The notes beneath the pieces are model-generated. The model searched no databases. It was not told the origin of the DNA and saw only the letters and a list, made by a program, of their open reading frames with translations. A DNA stretch of 36,077 bases from Klebsiella pneumoniae. Lineage in GTDB: Bacteria > Myxococcota_A > UBA796 > GCA-2862545. Below are positions 15,201-23,189 of the stretch, piece after piece. The position numbers were made by a program, and so were the translations under genes. The stretch spans positions 1 through 36,077 of the forward strand of contig CAMASI010000047.1 in NCBI GenBank assembly GCA_945861065.1. Direction: 5' to 3'. The stretch's first letter is position 1, and each line of letters opens with the position of its first letter.

Positions 15201-16532
15201 TCACCGCAGAAGCGCCAAAGCCTCACGAACCGACCGCACCGGCACGATCTCCATTCCCTCAGGCCCTTCCGGTGCGCCCGTGGCAGGAACGATCGCCCTT
15301 CGAAAACCATGCCGCGCTGCTTCTTTGAGCCGCGCCCGGGTGTGTCCGACCGCCCGTACCTCGCCCACGAGGCCGATTTCCCCAATCCACAGCGTATGCG
15401 CCGGGCAGGGGCGCTCCGAAAAAGAACTCGCAAGCGCAGCGGCAATTCCGAGATCGACCCCAGGTTCCGACAAATCCAAACCACCCGCAGCGTTCGCAAA
15501 CACGTCGCGGTCGTACAACGGCATGCCGATCTTTCCCAACACCGCCGCCAACATCAGAAGACGGTTGCGGTCGATGCCGACGGTGGTTCGTGCCGCCATC
15601 TGCGCGCCCGGTCGCCCCACCAACGCCTGAACCTCCGCGAGCACCGGTCTGGTTCCTTCCATCGCCGCGACAACCGCCGTGCCAGGCATGTCTGCGGCGC
15701 GTTCGAGCAACAACCTGGCGCTGGCATCGGGCACTTCCATCAGGCCCTCCTCCCCCATCTCAAACAAGCCCAGTTCGCCCGCCGCACCGAATCGGTTCTT
15801 GACGGCACGAAGCACCCGCAAGCCCGTGCGACCATCACCTTCAAACACGAGCACGGTGTCCACGAGGTGCTCCAGCAGCTTCGGTCCCGCCAGGTCCCCG
15901 CTCTTCGTCACGTGCCCGACCAGAAACACAGCCATTCCCGTGGTTTTGGCGAGCACGAGGGCCTGATGGGCGACGTCCCGGACCTGGGACGGCGAGCCTG
16001 CCACACCCTCCGCCGTGGTCACCGTTTGCACGGAGTCGATCACCAACAGGCGGGGCTTGACGTTTCGACAGGTCGCTTCGATACGCGACAGGTCGGTCTC
16101 AGACAACAACAAGATGCGTTCCGAAGACACCCCAAGTCGGTCCGCGCGCAGGCGAATCTGTCGGGCGGATTCTTCGCCAGAAGCGTACAAAACGGTCCCG
16201 CCACGCCGGGCCAACTGTTCTGCCGCGAGCAACAGCAGTGTGCTCTTTCCGACGCCGGGGTCCCCACCAATCAACACCAAGCTCCCAGCCACGACGCCGC
16301 CACCCAGTGCGCGATCGAGCTCGCCGATCCCGGTAGTGACCCGGACTTCGCCACCATCCATGGGCACATCGGGAAGCGGAATCGGCGGAGGCGCGTCGCG
16401 ATCCGCAGCCGGCACCGGGGACTGTTCTTCGTCCATCGAGTTCCACGCGCCGCAGCCCGCGCAACGACCCACCCAACGCTGGGCGCTCTGCCCGCACGAC
16501 CTGCACTTCCAGCCCCGACGATCCCGTGCCAC
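15201..16532 (-). CDS. radA: DNA repair protein RadA
   Basis: This 443-residue protein matches RadA/Sms throughout. It has an N-terminal zinc finger with CxxC pairs at 10/13 and 24/27, a RecA-like ATPase core with Walker A GGDPGVGKS at 89-97, and VLYASGEES. The RadA-specific KNRFG motif is at 246-250. A Lon-protease-like C-terminal domain contains TVGIDRNRLLMLAAVL and AGGLDLSEPGVDLGIAAALA. RadA drives branch migration and processes recombination intermediates during repair. The length is normal and no motif is damaged. It is divergent from the dehydrogenase gene with only 13 bases between start codons, so its promoter must lie inside that neighbour or the mRNA is nearly leaderless. Confidence 0.95.
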   Translation of the reverse strand: MARDRRGWKCRSCGQSAQRWVGRCAGCGAWNSMDEEQSPVPAADRDAPPPIPLPDVPMDGGEVRVTTGIGELDRALGGGVVAGSLVLIGGDPGVGKSTLLLLAAEQLARRGGTVLYASGEESARQIRLRADRLGVSSERILLLSETDLSRIEATCRNVKPRLLVIDSVQTVTTAEGVAGSPSQVRDVAHQALVLAKTTGMAVFLVGHVTKSGDLAGPKLLEHLVDTVLVFEGDGRTGLRVLRAVKNRFGAAGELGLFEMGEEGLMEVPDASARLLLERAADMPGTAVVAAMEGTRPVLAEVQALVGRPGAQMAARTTVGIDRNRLLMLAAVLGKIGMPLYDRDVFANAAGGLDLSEPGVDLGIAAALASSFSERPCPAHTLWIGEIGLVGEVRAVGHTRARLKEAARHGFRRAIVPATGAPEGPEGMEIVPVRSVREALALLR

Positions 16533-16545
16533 GCGGCCTCCGAAG

Positions 16546-17550
16546 ATGACCGCCTACCGCGGCGCACCGCTGGCGCACGACTTTGACCCCGAGGCTTCCG
16601 CCAACTACCCACAACAAATGCGCGTCATTCGTTGGGGACGTTCCGCGGTGGAGACCGACGACGACGTCGCGCACGAAGCCGACGTCGCCCGAGCGCTTGG
16701 ATTCGACTGGTCGATCCTCTCGGCGTCTGCTTCCCCGCAAGGCGCGGACGTGCTCTTGGTGCACAGTGGGCAGCGCGTGCAATCCGACACGCTGATGAAC
16801 ATGAGGCCCAAATCGTGGGTGCTCACCACGACATCAGGCGTCGACCACATCGACCTCGAAGCGGCGCGCGAGTCCGAGGTCCGGGTGGCGCGATGCCCAT
16901 TGGCACGTCGCGACCCCGTCGTGGGTTGGACCCTGTGCGCGCTGGAAGCGCTGTTGAGACGACAGCCGGCGCTCGACCGGGCTGCGCGCTCGGGCAGATG
17001 GGCACGCGCAGACCTGCCGGGCCTCGGCCCGCGGACGCTTTCGGATTCGACCGTCGTTGTCGTAGGACTCGGCGTGATCGGCTGGACCGTCGCCAGCCGA
17101 TTGCAGCAGTTGGGCGCGCGTGTGCGCGGCGTGGACCCGAACGTCGTCGGCTTCGGAAACTACGCGCTTTCAGACGCCGTGGCCGATGCGGACGCTATGA
17201 CCCTTCATTGCGCGTTGGGGCGGGCAAGCCACAACCTCATCGATGGGCGGGTGCTCGACAAGCTGCCCCGCCACGCGGTCCTCGTGAACACCGCACGCGG
17301 CGACGTGCTCGACCTAAACGCTGCCACCGAGCGACTCGACCGAGGGCAACTCGGCGGCCTCGCGGTGGACGTCTTCCCTCAAGAACCCTGGCCCCACCTC
17401 AGCGACCTCGCCGCCCGCGGCGTTTGGACGACACCCCACGCCGCGGGTTTCGTGCACGATTTGGGTCGCCGCGTACGAAACGAAGTGGCCGGGGCGCTGG
17501 CCGCCATCGCAGCTCACCAAGACCCACCCCACGAAGTGATACGAGGTTAG
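16546..17550 (+). CDS. D-isomer-specific 2-hydroxyacid dehydrogenase family protein
   Basis: This 334-residue NAD(P)-dependent oxidoreductase has a Rossmann motif VVGLGVIGWTVASRLQQLGA (Gly174, 176, 179) followed by VDPN. It carries the family's catalytic Arg in VNTARGDVLD (Arg251), Glu in DVFPQEPW (Glu280) and His in TTPHAAGF (His298). The N-terminal substrate domain includes TTTSGVDHIDL. It should interconvert a 2-hydroxyacid and a 2-ketoacid; the exact substrate (phosphoglycerate, lactate, glyoxylate or other) is not evident. There is no ACT domain as in long SerA forms. The ATG at 16546 is 13 bases from the divergent radA start, and extending it upstream would run into radA. Confidence 0.9.
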   Translation: MTAYRGAPLAHDFDPEASANYPQQMRVIRWGRSAVETDDDVAHEADVARALGFDWSILSASASPQGADVLLVHSGQRVQSDTLMNMRPKSWVLTTTSGVDHIDLEAARESEVRVARCPLARRDPVVGWTLCALEALLRRQPALDRAARSGRWARADLPGLGPRTLSDSTVVVVGLGVIGWTVASRLQQLGARVRGVDPNVVGFGNYALSDAVADADAMTLHCALGRASHNLIDGRVLDKLPRHAVLVNTARGDVLDLNAATERLDRGQLGGLAVDVFPQEPWPHLSDLAARGVWTTPHAAGFVHDLGRRVRNEVAGALAAIAAHQDPPHEVIRG

Positions 17551-17554
17551 TCGG

Positions 17555-17568
17555 CGGTCGAGGGACCG
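17555..17568 (+). promoter_or_regulatory. Start-proximal hairpin displaying GAGG in its loop
   Basis: CGGTC-GAGG-GACCG forms a perfect 5-bp stem with a 4-base loop and ends at the base before the ATG at 17569. The loop GAGG is a Shine-Dalgarno-like word five bases from the ATG. It could present or limit the ribosome binding site. A short GC-rich stem like this can also occur by chance. Confidence 0.35.
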
Positions 17569-18126
17569 ATGTGGGCACTGTTGGCGTCGCTGGCCGACGC
17601 GGCTGACTCCACCACGTGGATTCCGCATCCCGTCGCCGGCCATCCTGTGTTCGAAATGCGGACGGGCGTGGACGATCGTTTCGCTGGTCACCCGGTTCTG
17701 TGCGCCGAAATCTCGCCGCTGCCGTGGTTGTCGGTCGAGGGCTGTGGCACGGGAAATGGATTCTTGTTTCAGGCGGACGCGGCCGACATGGCTCATTTCC
17801 GCGCCCGCGCGAGCCCATTCAAATGGACAGCAGGGCGGACGGAGCTGAGCCTTTTGGGCGGGCTTGGCTTCGCCGAAATCCAGAGTACCGCGGATGAACC
17901 CGGCTTTCGATTCGGAAAGCCCCAAGAACCGAATCCGGTCGAAGCGGCGGGACCCGAAGCGTCGGCAGCAGTTCACGGACGGGCGTACCTCGACGCAAAC
18001 GGCAAATTGTTCACGTCGGCGGACATCACCGCGGGTGCGGCCTACATCCCGGGCGCGCCGGACGTGATCGGACACGGGGGTCCAACCGTGCCTTTCGCGG
18101 CCCTGACCGTCGGGCTCGGATTCTGA
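17569..18126 (+). CDS. Small exported, possibly outer-membrane protein
   Basis: This 185-residue protein has a short signal peptide (MWALLASLADAAD), then alternating polar and hydrophobic strands such as WLSVEGCGTGNGFLFQ and TELSLLGGLGFAEIQ. Its C-terminus, VPFAALTVGLGF, ends in Phe, the usual end of BAM-assembled beta-barrels. Two Cys near residues 45 and 59 could form a disulfide. The family is unrecognised. The protein is short for a classical barrel, so a small barrel or periplasmic beta protein is inferred. It follows the dehydrogenase gene by 18 bases, which contain a hairpin around the ribosome binding site. Confidence 0.6.
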   Translation: MWALLASLADAADSTTWIPHPVAGHPVFEMRTGVDDRFAGHPVLCAEISPLPWLSVEGCGTGNGFLFQADAADMAHFRARASPFKWTAGRTELSLLGGLGFAEIQSTADEPGFRFGKPQEPNPVEAAGPEASAAVHGRAYLDANGKLFTSADITAGAAYIPGAPDVIGHGGPTVPFAALTVGLGF

Positions 18127-18141
18127 ACCGAACGACGGTTC
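18125..18141. promoter_or_regulatory. Inverted repeat abutting the start of the MORN-like gene
   Basis: GAACCG-AACGA-CGGTTC is a perfect 6-bp inverted repeat with a 5-base spacer. It begins inside the preceding stop codon and ends at the base before the GTG at 18142. It leaves no room for a separate ribosome binding site, so it may be an operator, a translation-control hairpin or a weak terminator. Confidence 0.35.
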
Positions 18142-18717
18142 GTGACCCTCCGCTGCAAGATCCTGGTGTACACTTCGCGCGGAGGCGACTTGCGTTTGGT
18201 CGTGCCGTTCGATCTCGCTCGCGACACGCTCCCGCCGTTGGACGGGCTGCCGTTCGCCGCGCCGGAGTGGCCCACCGCTCCGGGCGTCGTCGAAGCCGCG
18301 GTGTTTCGCGCGCTGATCACCGCGCGCGACGCCGTGCCACCCACGGTTCAGGAATCGCATCGAACCCTGAGGCAAAACGGTCCTGTGACAGAAGTTCACC
18401 CGAATGGGCGACGGGCTGCAGAGTGGCAATACGAACGCGGCGTCAGGCACGGGCCGGCGGCGACTTGGCACCTCGATGGAGAGCCCGACTGTGAGGGAGA
18501 GTGGCAGGATGGCCACCCACACCGTGCCTTTTACCGGTGGTGGCCATCGGGTCGGCGCATGGTGCAAGGCGAATTCAATGCGGGTCGGCCGCAAGGCGAG
18601 TGGTGCATCTCCGATGCGGACGGTCGGGCCGTGTACAAGGGCGCTTGGCGTCCCACGCTCAGCTGCTGGCTCCCCAAAGAATACGCGGACGAAGTTGCTG
18701 CGGCGCGGCGGCGATGA
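18142..18717 (+). CDS. MORN-like (YwqK-type) repeat protein
   Basis: This is a 191-residue cytoplasmic protein without a signal peptide. After about 80 unassigned residues, the part from residue 80 to 170 carries MORN_2-like repeats: NGRRAAEWQYERGVRHGPAA, then HLDGEPDCEGEWQDGHPH, then WWPSGRRMVQGEFNAGRPQG and a last GRAVYKGAW. Such repeats form beta-hairpin arrays used for protein or lipid contacts; in YwqK-like proteins the role is poorly known. I find no toxin partner next to it. The start is a GTG directly after an inverted repeat. It converges with the flavoprotein gene, with six bases between stops. Confidence 0.65.
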   Translation: MTLRCKILVYTSRGGDLRLVVPFDLARDTLPPLDGLPFAAPEWPTAPGVVEAAVFRALITARDAVPPTVQESHRTLRQNGPVTEVHPNGRRAAEWQYERGVRHGPAATWHLDGEPDCEGEWQDGHPHRAFYRWWPSGRRMVQGEFNAGRPQGEWCISDADGRAVYKGAWRPTLSCWLPKEYADEVAAARRR

Positions 18718-18723
18718 ACCGGG

Positions 18724-19893
18724 TCAGCAGGTGAGCAACCGGAGCAGGGCCCAAACCGCTTTTTTGCCCGATAGCGTTCCGTCGTTCACACCGAGCAGGG
18801 TATCGAACAAGTGTGGACGCGCACCGAGGCGCTGAACGATTCGCCGTGCCAAGAATGGGTGACGGACCCACCACAACACCAGTTCGGTCATCGCAACATG
18901 GTCGCGGCGCAATTCACGCCAGACGGGATCCCACTTGCCTAAATGAACCGCGTCCAATCGGTCCGCCGCAAGCGCCGCCGTTACAAAGTCCGTCATCCGT
19001 TCTGCGGCCAGCAGGCCCAAGCTCATGCCCTCGCCCGTGATTCCGTCGAGGAAACCCGCTGCGTCACCCACGAGCAGCAGGCGATTTGCGGACACCCCCG
19101 CACACGCCTGCCGCAGCGGACCTACGAGCGCCGGTTCCGTCACAACCGTCGCACGCGAACGAAGGTCGTTCATCGCCGGAAACGAGTCCAACAGCCTACC
19201 AAGACCCCCGGGCAAGTCTCCAGACAACGCCCTCGCCGGCCGCTCCTCCAGCAAGAAGGCGACGTTGATTTCGGAGGGTCCTGTCGGGGTCAAGTACAAT
19301 TCGGCGTCAGGACCCACCAGGACTTCGACCACATCGGCGTCCTCGTGATCGCGCAGCGTCCAATGCAGGCGAGCCCCATACCGAGGTCGCAGCGTCGGCT
19401 TTCCGGCAAGGCCTGCGGTGCGACGGACCACCGAGTGAAGGCCATCTGCGCCAATCACCAACCGACCCTGGACCGGGCCACAATCCGTCAGTACCTCCCC
19501 CGGTGCCCCGACACGCAGCACTTTCACGGGCGCCATCACCCGACAGACGGCGCTTGCACGCGCCCGCATCCGCGCGTCCAAATCATCCCGGCGGACCCCC
19601 AGACCGACCCCGCCCCCTGGAAAACGACCTGTGGCGACGGCACCTCCGGCCCGCCACCGAATCCCAGAGAAGGGCCTCGCGCCCGCGCTCACGACCTCCT
19701 CCAACAATCCCAGCGCAGCCAGGCACGAGACACCGCGGGGCATCAGGCCTTCGCCACACACCTTGGCTCTCGCGCTCGATTTGCGGTCGATCAAGACGAC
19801 GTCTACGCCGCGACCTGCCAGCGAAGCGGCCAACGCACATCCGACAAGACCTGCACCCACCACCACCACGTCGCAGGTCAACCGCACCCCCAT
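18724..19893 (-). CDS. Geranylgeranyl-reductase-like FAD-dependent oxidoreductase
   Basis: This 389-residue flavoprotein belongs to the GGR/FixC/p-hydroxybenzoate-hydroxylase-like group. The FAD dinucleotide fold is VVVVGAGLVGCALAASLAGR with Gly13/15/18 and Asp36 in LIDRK. It is followed by the typical AKVCGEGLMPRG segment (Cys46), a central ARLHWTL beta region, and the second FAD motif LLLVGDAAGFLDGITGEGM with Gly276-Asp277. These enzymes reduce isoprenoid double bonds or hydroxylate aromatic substrates; the substrate here is unknown. The ATG at 19893 shares its first base with the last base of the upstream pseudokinase stop (TGATG), so the two are translationally coupled. Confidence 0.85.
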   Translation of the reverse strand: MGVRLTCDVVVVGAGLVGCALAASLAGRGVDVVLIDRKSSARAKVCGEGLMPRGVSCLAALGLLEEVVSAGARPFSGIRWRAGGAVATGRFPGGGVGLGVRRDDLDARMRARASAVCRVMAPVKVLRVGAPGEVLTDCGPVQGRLVIGADGLHSVVRRTAGLAGKPTLRPRYGARLHWTLRDHEDADVVEVLVGPDAELYLTPTGPSEINVAFLLEERPARALSGDLPGGLGRLLDSFPAMNDLRSRATVVTEPALVGPLRQACAGVSANRLLLVGDAAGFLDGITGEGMSLGLLAAERMTDFVTAALAADRLDAVHLGKWDPVWRELRRDHVAMTELVLWWVRHPFLARRIVQRLGARPHLFDTLLGVNDGTLSGKKAVWALLRLLTC

Positions 19894-21431
19894 CAGGGAC
19901 CTTCGGCGAGTCCCAACCCGGTCACGAGAAGTCCAAGGCCTTGTTGACTTGCCGACTCCCACCGCGCAGACGCCGCCTGGTAATCGCCCAACGCCCGGTC
20001 GATCCGCCGAACGCGCTGGTCCGTGGCCGGTGCCCGGGGTCCACGCGGCGTCCCCGACCACACAGCCCTTACCGTGTCCGCATATACGACCGCAGCCTCC
20101 AGCGTGGCCTCAGGGCCCGCGTCCTGAAACGTGCGCCACGCGGCCTCGAGCCGGGGCGCGTCGCCGCCCAGCGCTCGAATCTCTGGCATGATCTCAACAT
20201 CCTCTGTCAATGCCGCAACAAACTCGCCACGGCGCGCTTCAGCGGCCGCCTGCGCACGATCCACGCTGGACTTGCCGACAAACAACACAGCAACCAGCAG
20301 GACGACGATGAGCAGCGCGAGCGCGCCCGCCATCTTCAAGATGACGTCTGCAGTTTCGGGTTCAGGGGCCAAGGGGTTCGGCGTTGGTGTTGGTGTTGGT
20401 GCAACGAAGGCCGGCGCCGGCGCCGGCGTGTGTCCAGGAAGCGAGGGAAGGATCCCGCCTACGCCGTCATCCTCCACGTACCGGTCCGACATCGGCACCG
20501 CGACGGTAAACGCAAATGCGTCCTTTACCGGGGCGCCCGGGCGGTCCGCAGCACGCGGAGCGCCGGGTCTAGGCGTGGGCCCTTGTTTCGGCGTCGACGC
20601 TTGATTGGGCAAGGGGACACCCGTGCGCGTCGCCACCTGGATCGGGGTGCGTCCCTGCGTCGGAATTGGCGTCCCACTCAAGCCGGCACCCGGAGGATTC
20701 GGCAGTTCCAGCGGCCGCTCTAACGACGGTGTCCCCTGCGGGATGGGCGGGCAAAGCCGCAACAACTTGTCCAATGCGGCTCGCGCGCCGGTTGCATCCG
20801 GCTGGGGTCCTGTGGCGCCGATCAGCACGCGCACAGTGTCTGCGAGCGAAACCGGCACCAACTCGAGCCTCATCGACCGCGGATCACTCGCCAGGTGGCC
20901 ACTCGCCAAGGCGTACAACATCATGCCGAGGGCAGCAATGTCGACGGGGAAGCTCCCGTTGGCCTCAGAGAATGCAAAATTTCCCAATCGAACGACGTTA
21001 TTCTTGTCCACGAACGCCGACGCCGGGCGCACGTCTAGGTGGGCAAATCCGGCCCTGTGGCTCGCCTCGATTGCCTGCGCCACGCACCAGCACGCCTCCG
21101 TCGCCATTCGCGCAGGCATTGGGCCGAAGCGGTCGAGCCAACCGCCCAGGTCGCCGCCCGCCGGCAGGTCGAGCACGAGCCAGTGGCTCTCCCCATCCGT
21201 CCCCGAATCGTGAAGTGTGACCACGTTCGGATGCCGAATCCGCTGAAGAGCGGCCTGTTCCGCGTCAAAGTACGCGCGCGCAACGTTGTCATTGCGCTCG
21301 TCTGGACGGAGCAACCGGGCCGCCCACCACGTCCGACCGTGGAAATCCCAGGCCAACCAAAGCGTGGCCGGACCACTACGATCCAGCGGCCGGACCGGCA
21401 GGTAGCGACCATTCCCGAGCGGTTGATGCAC
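19893..21431 (-). CDS. Membrane-anchored Ser/Thr kinase-like protein with degraded active site
   Basis: This 512-residue protein has a kinase-like domain at about residues 10-250. Arg39 occupies the VAIK lysine position. RIRHPNVVTLHDSG and the hinge WLVLDLPAGGDL are typical. The catalytic loop reads HLDVRPASAF (131-140), so Asp133 is kept but the metal-binding Asn is lost. DFG is replaced by NFA (151-153), and the glycine loop is poor. A Pro/Thr-rich linker follows, then one membrane helix at about 366-386 and a C-terminal alpha-helical, probably periplasmic region. Little or no kinase activity is expected; a sensor or scaffold is inferred. I chose the GTG at 21431 because the kinase fold starts at once; upstream sequence shadows the divergent HEAT gene. 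Confidence 0.75.
   Translation of the reverse strand: MHQPLGNGRYLPVRPLDRSGPATLWLAWDFHGRTWWAARLLRPDERNDNVARAYFDAEQAALQRIRHPNVVTLHDSGTDGESHWLVLDLPAGGDLGGWLDRFGPMPARMATEACWCVAQAIEASHRAGFAHLDVRPASAFVDKNNVVRLGNFAFSEANGSFPVDIAALGMMLYALASGHLASDPRSMRLELVPVSLADTVRVLIGATGPQPDATGARAALDKLLRLCPPIPQGTPSLERPLELPNPPGAGLSGTPIPTQGRTPIQVATRTGVPLPNQASTPKQGPTPRPGAPRAADRPGAPVKDAFAFTVAVPMSDRYVEDDGVGGILPSLPGHTPAPAPAFVAPTPTPTPNPLAPEPETADVILKMAGALALLIVVLLVAVLFVGKSSVDRAQAAAEARRGEFVAALTEDVEIMPEIRALGGDAPRLEAAWRTFQDAGPEATLEAAVVYADTVRAVWSGTPRGPRAPATDQRVRRIDRALGDYQAASARWESASQQGLGLLVTGLGLAEGP
20410..20427. repeat. 18-bp perfect palindrome in the Pro-rich linker
   Basis: GCCGGCGCCGGCGCCGGC is its own reverse complement. It encodes Ala/Pro in the linker of the pseudokinase, next to a GTTGGT-type triplet run (20390-20400) encoding Thr-Pro. 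It is most simply explained by low-complexity codon use. Confidence 0.6.
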
Positions 21432-21525
21432 GTCGACCCCGAGTTGGCGGGCGGCTATCCTGGAGAAGGCTCGCCGACCGTCGCCCGTGCCCAAGGGTGT
21501 TAGCCGCACCCTGAGGGAATCTGCG
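21432..21525. promoter_or_regulatory. Divergent promoter region with hairpin ahead of the HEAT gene
   Basis: These 94 bases lie between the pseudokinase GTG and the HEAT-gene ATG. AGGGTG (21494-21499) pairs with CACCCT (21507-21512) around a 7-base loop, and the Shine-Dalgarno-like GAGGG follows directly at 21513-21517, eight bases before the ATG at 21526. The hairpin may control translation or serve as an operator for the plus-strand genes. I find no convincing -35/-10 pair on either strand. Confidence 0.4.
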
Positions 21526-22026
21526 ATGCCGCTCGTCACCCTGTGTTGGTTCGCCTTTTCGGCGAGTGCCGCCGACCACCCCACCGCGCTGATGGACCTC
21601 CTCAATGCGTACGAGGTCGTCCCCGACGCACCCGCTCTATTGGCCCTCGGTCCCGAGGTGGACCTCTTGTTGCAGGCGGTTGCCAACGACGTCGAGGTTC
21701 CGTTGACCCGTCGCGGGCGCGCCGTTTCCTCCCTCCGGTACTTCCCGAATCCTGCCAATCAACAATGGTTGGTCGTGGCGCTCGGGAGCAGCCCCGAAGG
21801 TTTTCTCCGCGGCAAGGCGGCCCTCGCTCTGGCCGACGCTTTTGACGATGCCGCCATTCCCGCCATCGAGGCGGCCTGGGTGGGTGCAGACATCCAACTC
21901 CGCGTCGCACTCGCCACTGCGCTTGGCCTCATCGAAAGCGAGGTCGCCAACCAAAGCGCCGCCGCTCATCTTCAAGCGGAGCGCGAGCCCGCCGTACGAA
22001 CTGCACTCGAGAAGGCCGCCCGCTAA
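21526..22026 (+). CDS. Exported HEAT-repeat protein
   Basis: This 166-residue protein has a signal peptide (MPLVTLCWFAFSASAAD). From about residue 20 it is all-helical, with HEAT-like repeats: RRGRAVSSLRYFPNPANQQWLV, GFLRGKAALALADAFDDAAIPAIEAAW, and VALATALGLI near residue 140. HEAT arrays are protein-binding scaffolds; here the location is probably periplasmic. The ATG at 21526 is preferred over an upstream frame because of the GAGGG and the signal peptide. It begins a tight run: the metzincin gene starts 14 bases after its stop, and the channel-like gene four bases after that. Confidence 0.7.
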   Translation: MPLVTLCWFAFSASAADHPTALMDLLNAYEVVPDAPALLALGPEVDLLLQAVANDVEVPLTRRGRAVSSLRYFPNPANQQWLVVALGSSPEGFLRGKAALALADAFDDAAIPAIEAAWVGADIQLRVALATALGLIESEVANQSAAAHLQAEREPAVRTALEKAAR

Positions 22027-22028
22027 AC

Positions 22029-22034
22029 GAGAGG
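22029..22034 (+). promoter_or_regulatory. Ribosome binding site GAGAGG
   Basis: GAGAGG five bases before the ATG at 22040 fixes the metzincin start. The in-frame upstream region overlaps the HEAT gene and is not protein-like. Confidence 0.6.
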
Positions 22035-22039
22035 ATTTC

Positions 22040-23185
22040 ATGTCGTTCTTGATCACGTGCGCGGCGCTCCTCGCGGGCTGCGGCGACGACGCCGCAACGG
22101 ACACAGCCGGCGGTCCACCAGCGATTGAGCTGGAGATAGAGGACCTTGGGGATTTCACGCTTTCGGACACCGGGTGGTACTCCGACGAAATCGCCATGAC
22201 CGTCCCTGAGGGCACCGTTTCTACGATGTTTTCTTGCGGCGCCTACGGGAGCAATGCGTTGGGGAGCGTGTATGACCTCGCGGATCCCACAGGAACCGCG
22301 GTCTACAACGGCGACGACCCCTCGCTGTGGCCGGGGTACCGGTCCGAAACCCTGGACGATCTCGCAACGGGCCTACTTCCGCTCACACCCGACCTCGACA
22401 CCTCGCCGGGAACCTGGAACGCACGGTGGTTCGTCAGCGCTGGAAATGGCGGCGCAACCGTCCACTGTGCAGCCGTCCACCGAGTCGACACAGTTTCTGA
22501 AAACGCGACTGCTCAAGTCAATCTCGTGTTCGTCGGGTTGTCCGGTCTCAACGGCCTTGACGCAACGACCGCGCCCAACGACCCGAATTTTCAAGCTGCG
22601 CTGACCGTGTTCCAAGCAGAGTGGGCCTCCGGGAACCTTAGTCCGACTTTTTCCTACGCCGACTTTTCAGGCGATGCCAACACCTACGCCACCGTGGATA
22701 TCAGCGACGATGACGCGTCGGAGTTCAACGAGTTGCTCGCGACGGTTGACTCGGCCAACCCGAGGGCAATCACGTTTTTCTTCGTCCAGGAAATCGCCAA
22801 CGAAAACGGCACGACGATTCTCGGGCTCTCCGGCGGTCCGCCGGGCGCTGCTGCTACCAACGGAACGTCTAAGTCGGGCGTCGTCGTCACCACGCTCGAC
22901 ATTGCGACGTCACCGGAAAGCGTGGGTAAGATCATGGCCCATGAAGGCGGCCACTTCCTCGGTCTGTTTCACACATCGGAAGGCAACGCCTCCAATCACG
23001 ACCTTCTTTCCGACACGCCGGAATGCCCCATCACAGCCGACGCGAACCTTAATGGGCAGCTCAATAGCGACGAATGTGAGGGGATGGGCGCCGAAAACGT
23101 CATGTGGTGGACGTTGACGACCGGCGACGCGACCCTGTCGGACGACCAATCCTGGGTGTTGGTCCGCAATCCGGCCGTGGACTGA
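22040..23185 (+). CDS. Metzincin metalloprotease lipoprotein (M43/pappalysin-like)
   Basis: This 381-residue lipoprotein has the signal MSFLITCAALLAGC with Cys14. The zinc site HEGGHFLGLFH (His301, Glu302, His305, His311) is the metzincin HExxHxxGxxH signature. HTSEG...LLSDTPECP follows, as in M43 peptidases (DTP motif), and Met355 in AENVMWW is the Met-turn. All catalytic residues are present, so an active extracellular or surface peptidase is expected. The N-terminal about 170 residues are beta-rich with paired Cys (67 and 148), possibly a binding or inhibitory domain. It lies between the HEAT protein and the pentapeptide/channel protein, and processing or regulation of one of these partners is a guess. 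Confidence 0.85.
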   Translation: MSFLITCAALLAGCGDDAATDTAGGPPAIELEIEDLGDFTLSDTGWYSDEIAMTVPEGTVSTMFSCGAYGSNALGSVYDLADPTGTAVYNGDDPSLWPGYRSETLDDLATGLLPLTPDLDTSPGTWNARWFVSAGNGGATVHCAAVHRVDTVSENATAQVNLVFVGLSGLNGLDATTAPNDPNFQAALTVFQAEWASGNLSPTFSYADFSGDANTYATVDISDDDASEFNELLATVDSANPRAITFFFVQEIANENGTTILGLSGGPPGAAATNGTSKSGVVVTTLDIATSPESVGKIMAHEGGHFLGLFHTSEGNASNHDLLSDTPECPITADANLNGQLNSDECEGMGAENVMWWTLTTGDATLSDDQSWVLVRNPAVD

Positions 23186-23189
23186 GGGC

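Noticed and set aside
16015..16545. Upstream extension of the dehydrogenase frame
   Set aside because: It lies antisense within radA and reads as low-complexity shadow sequence.
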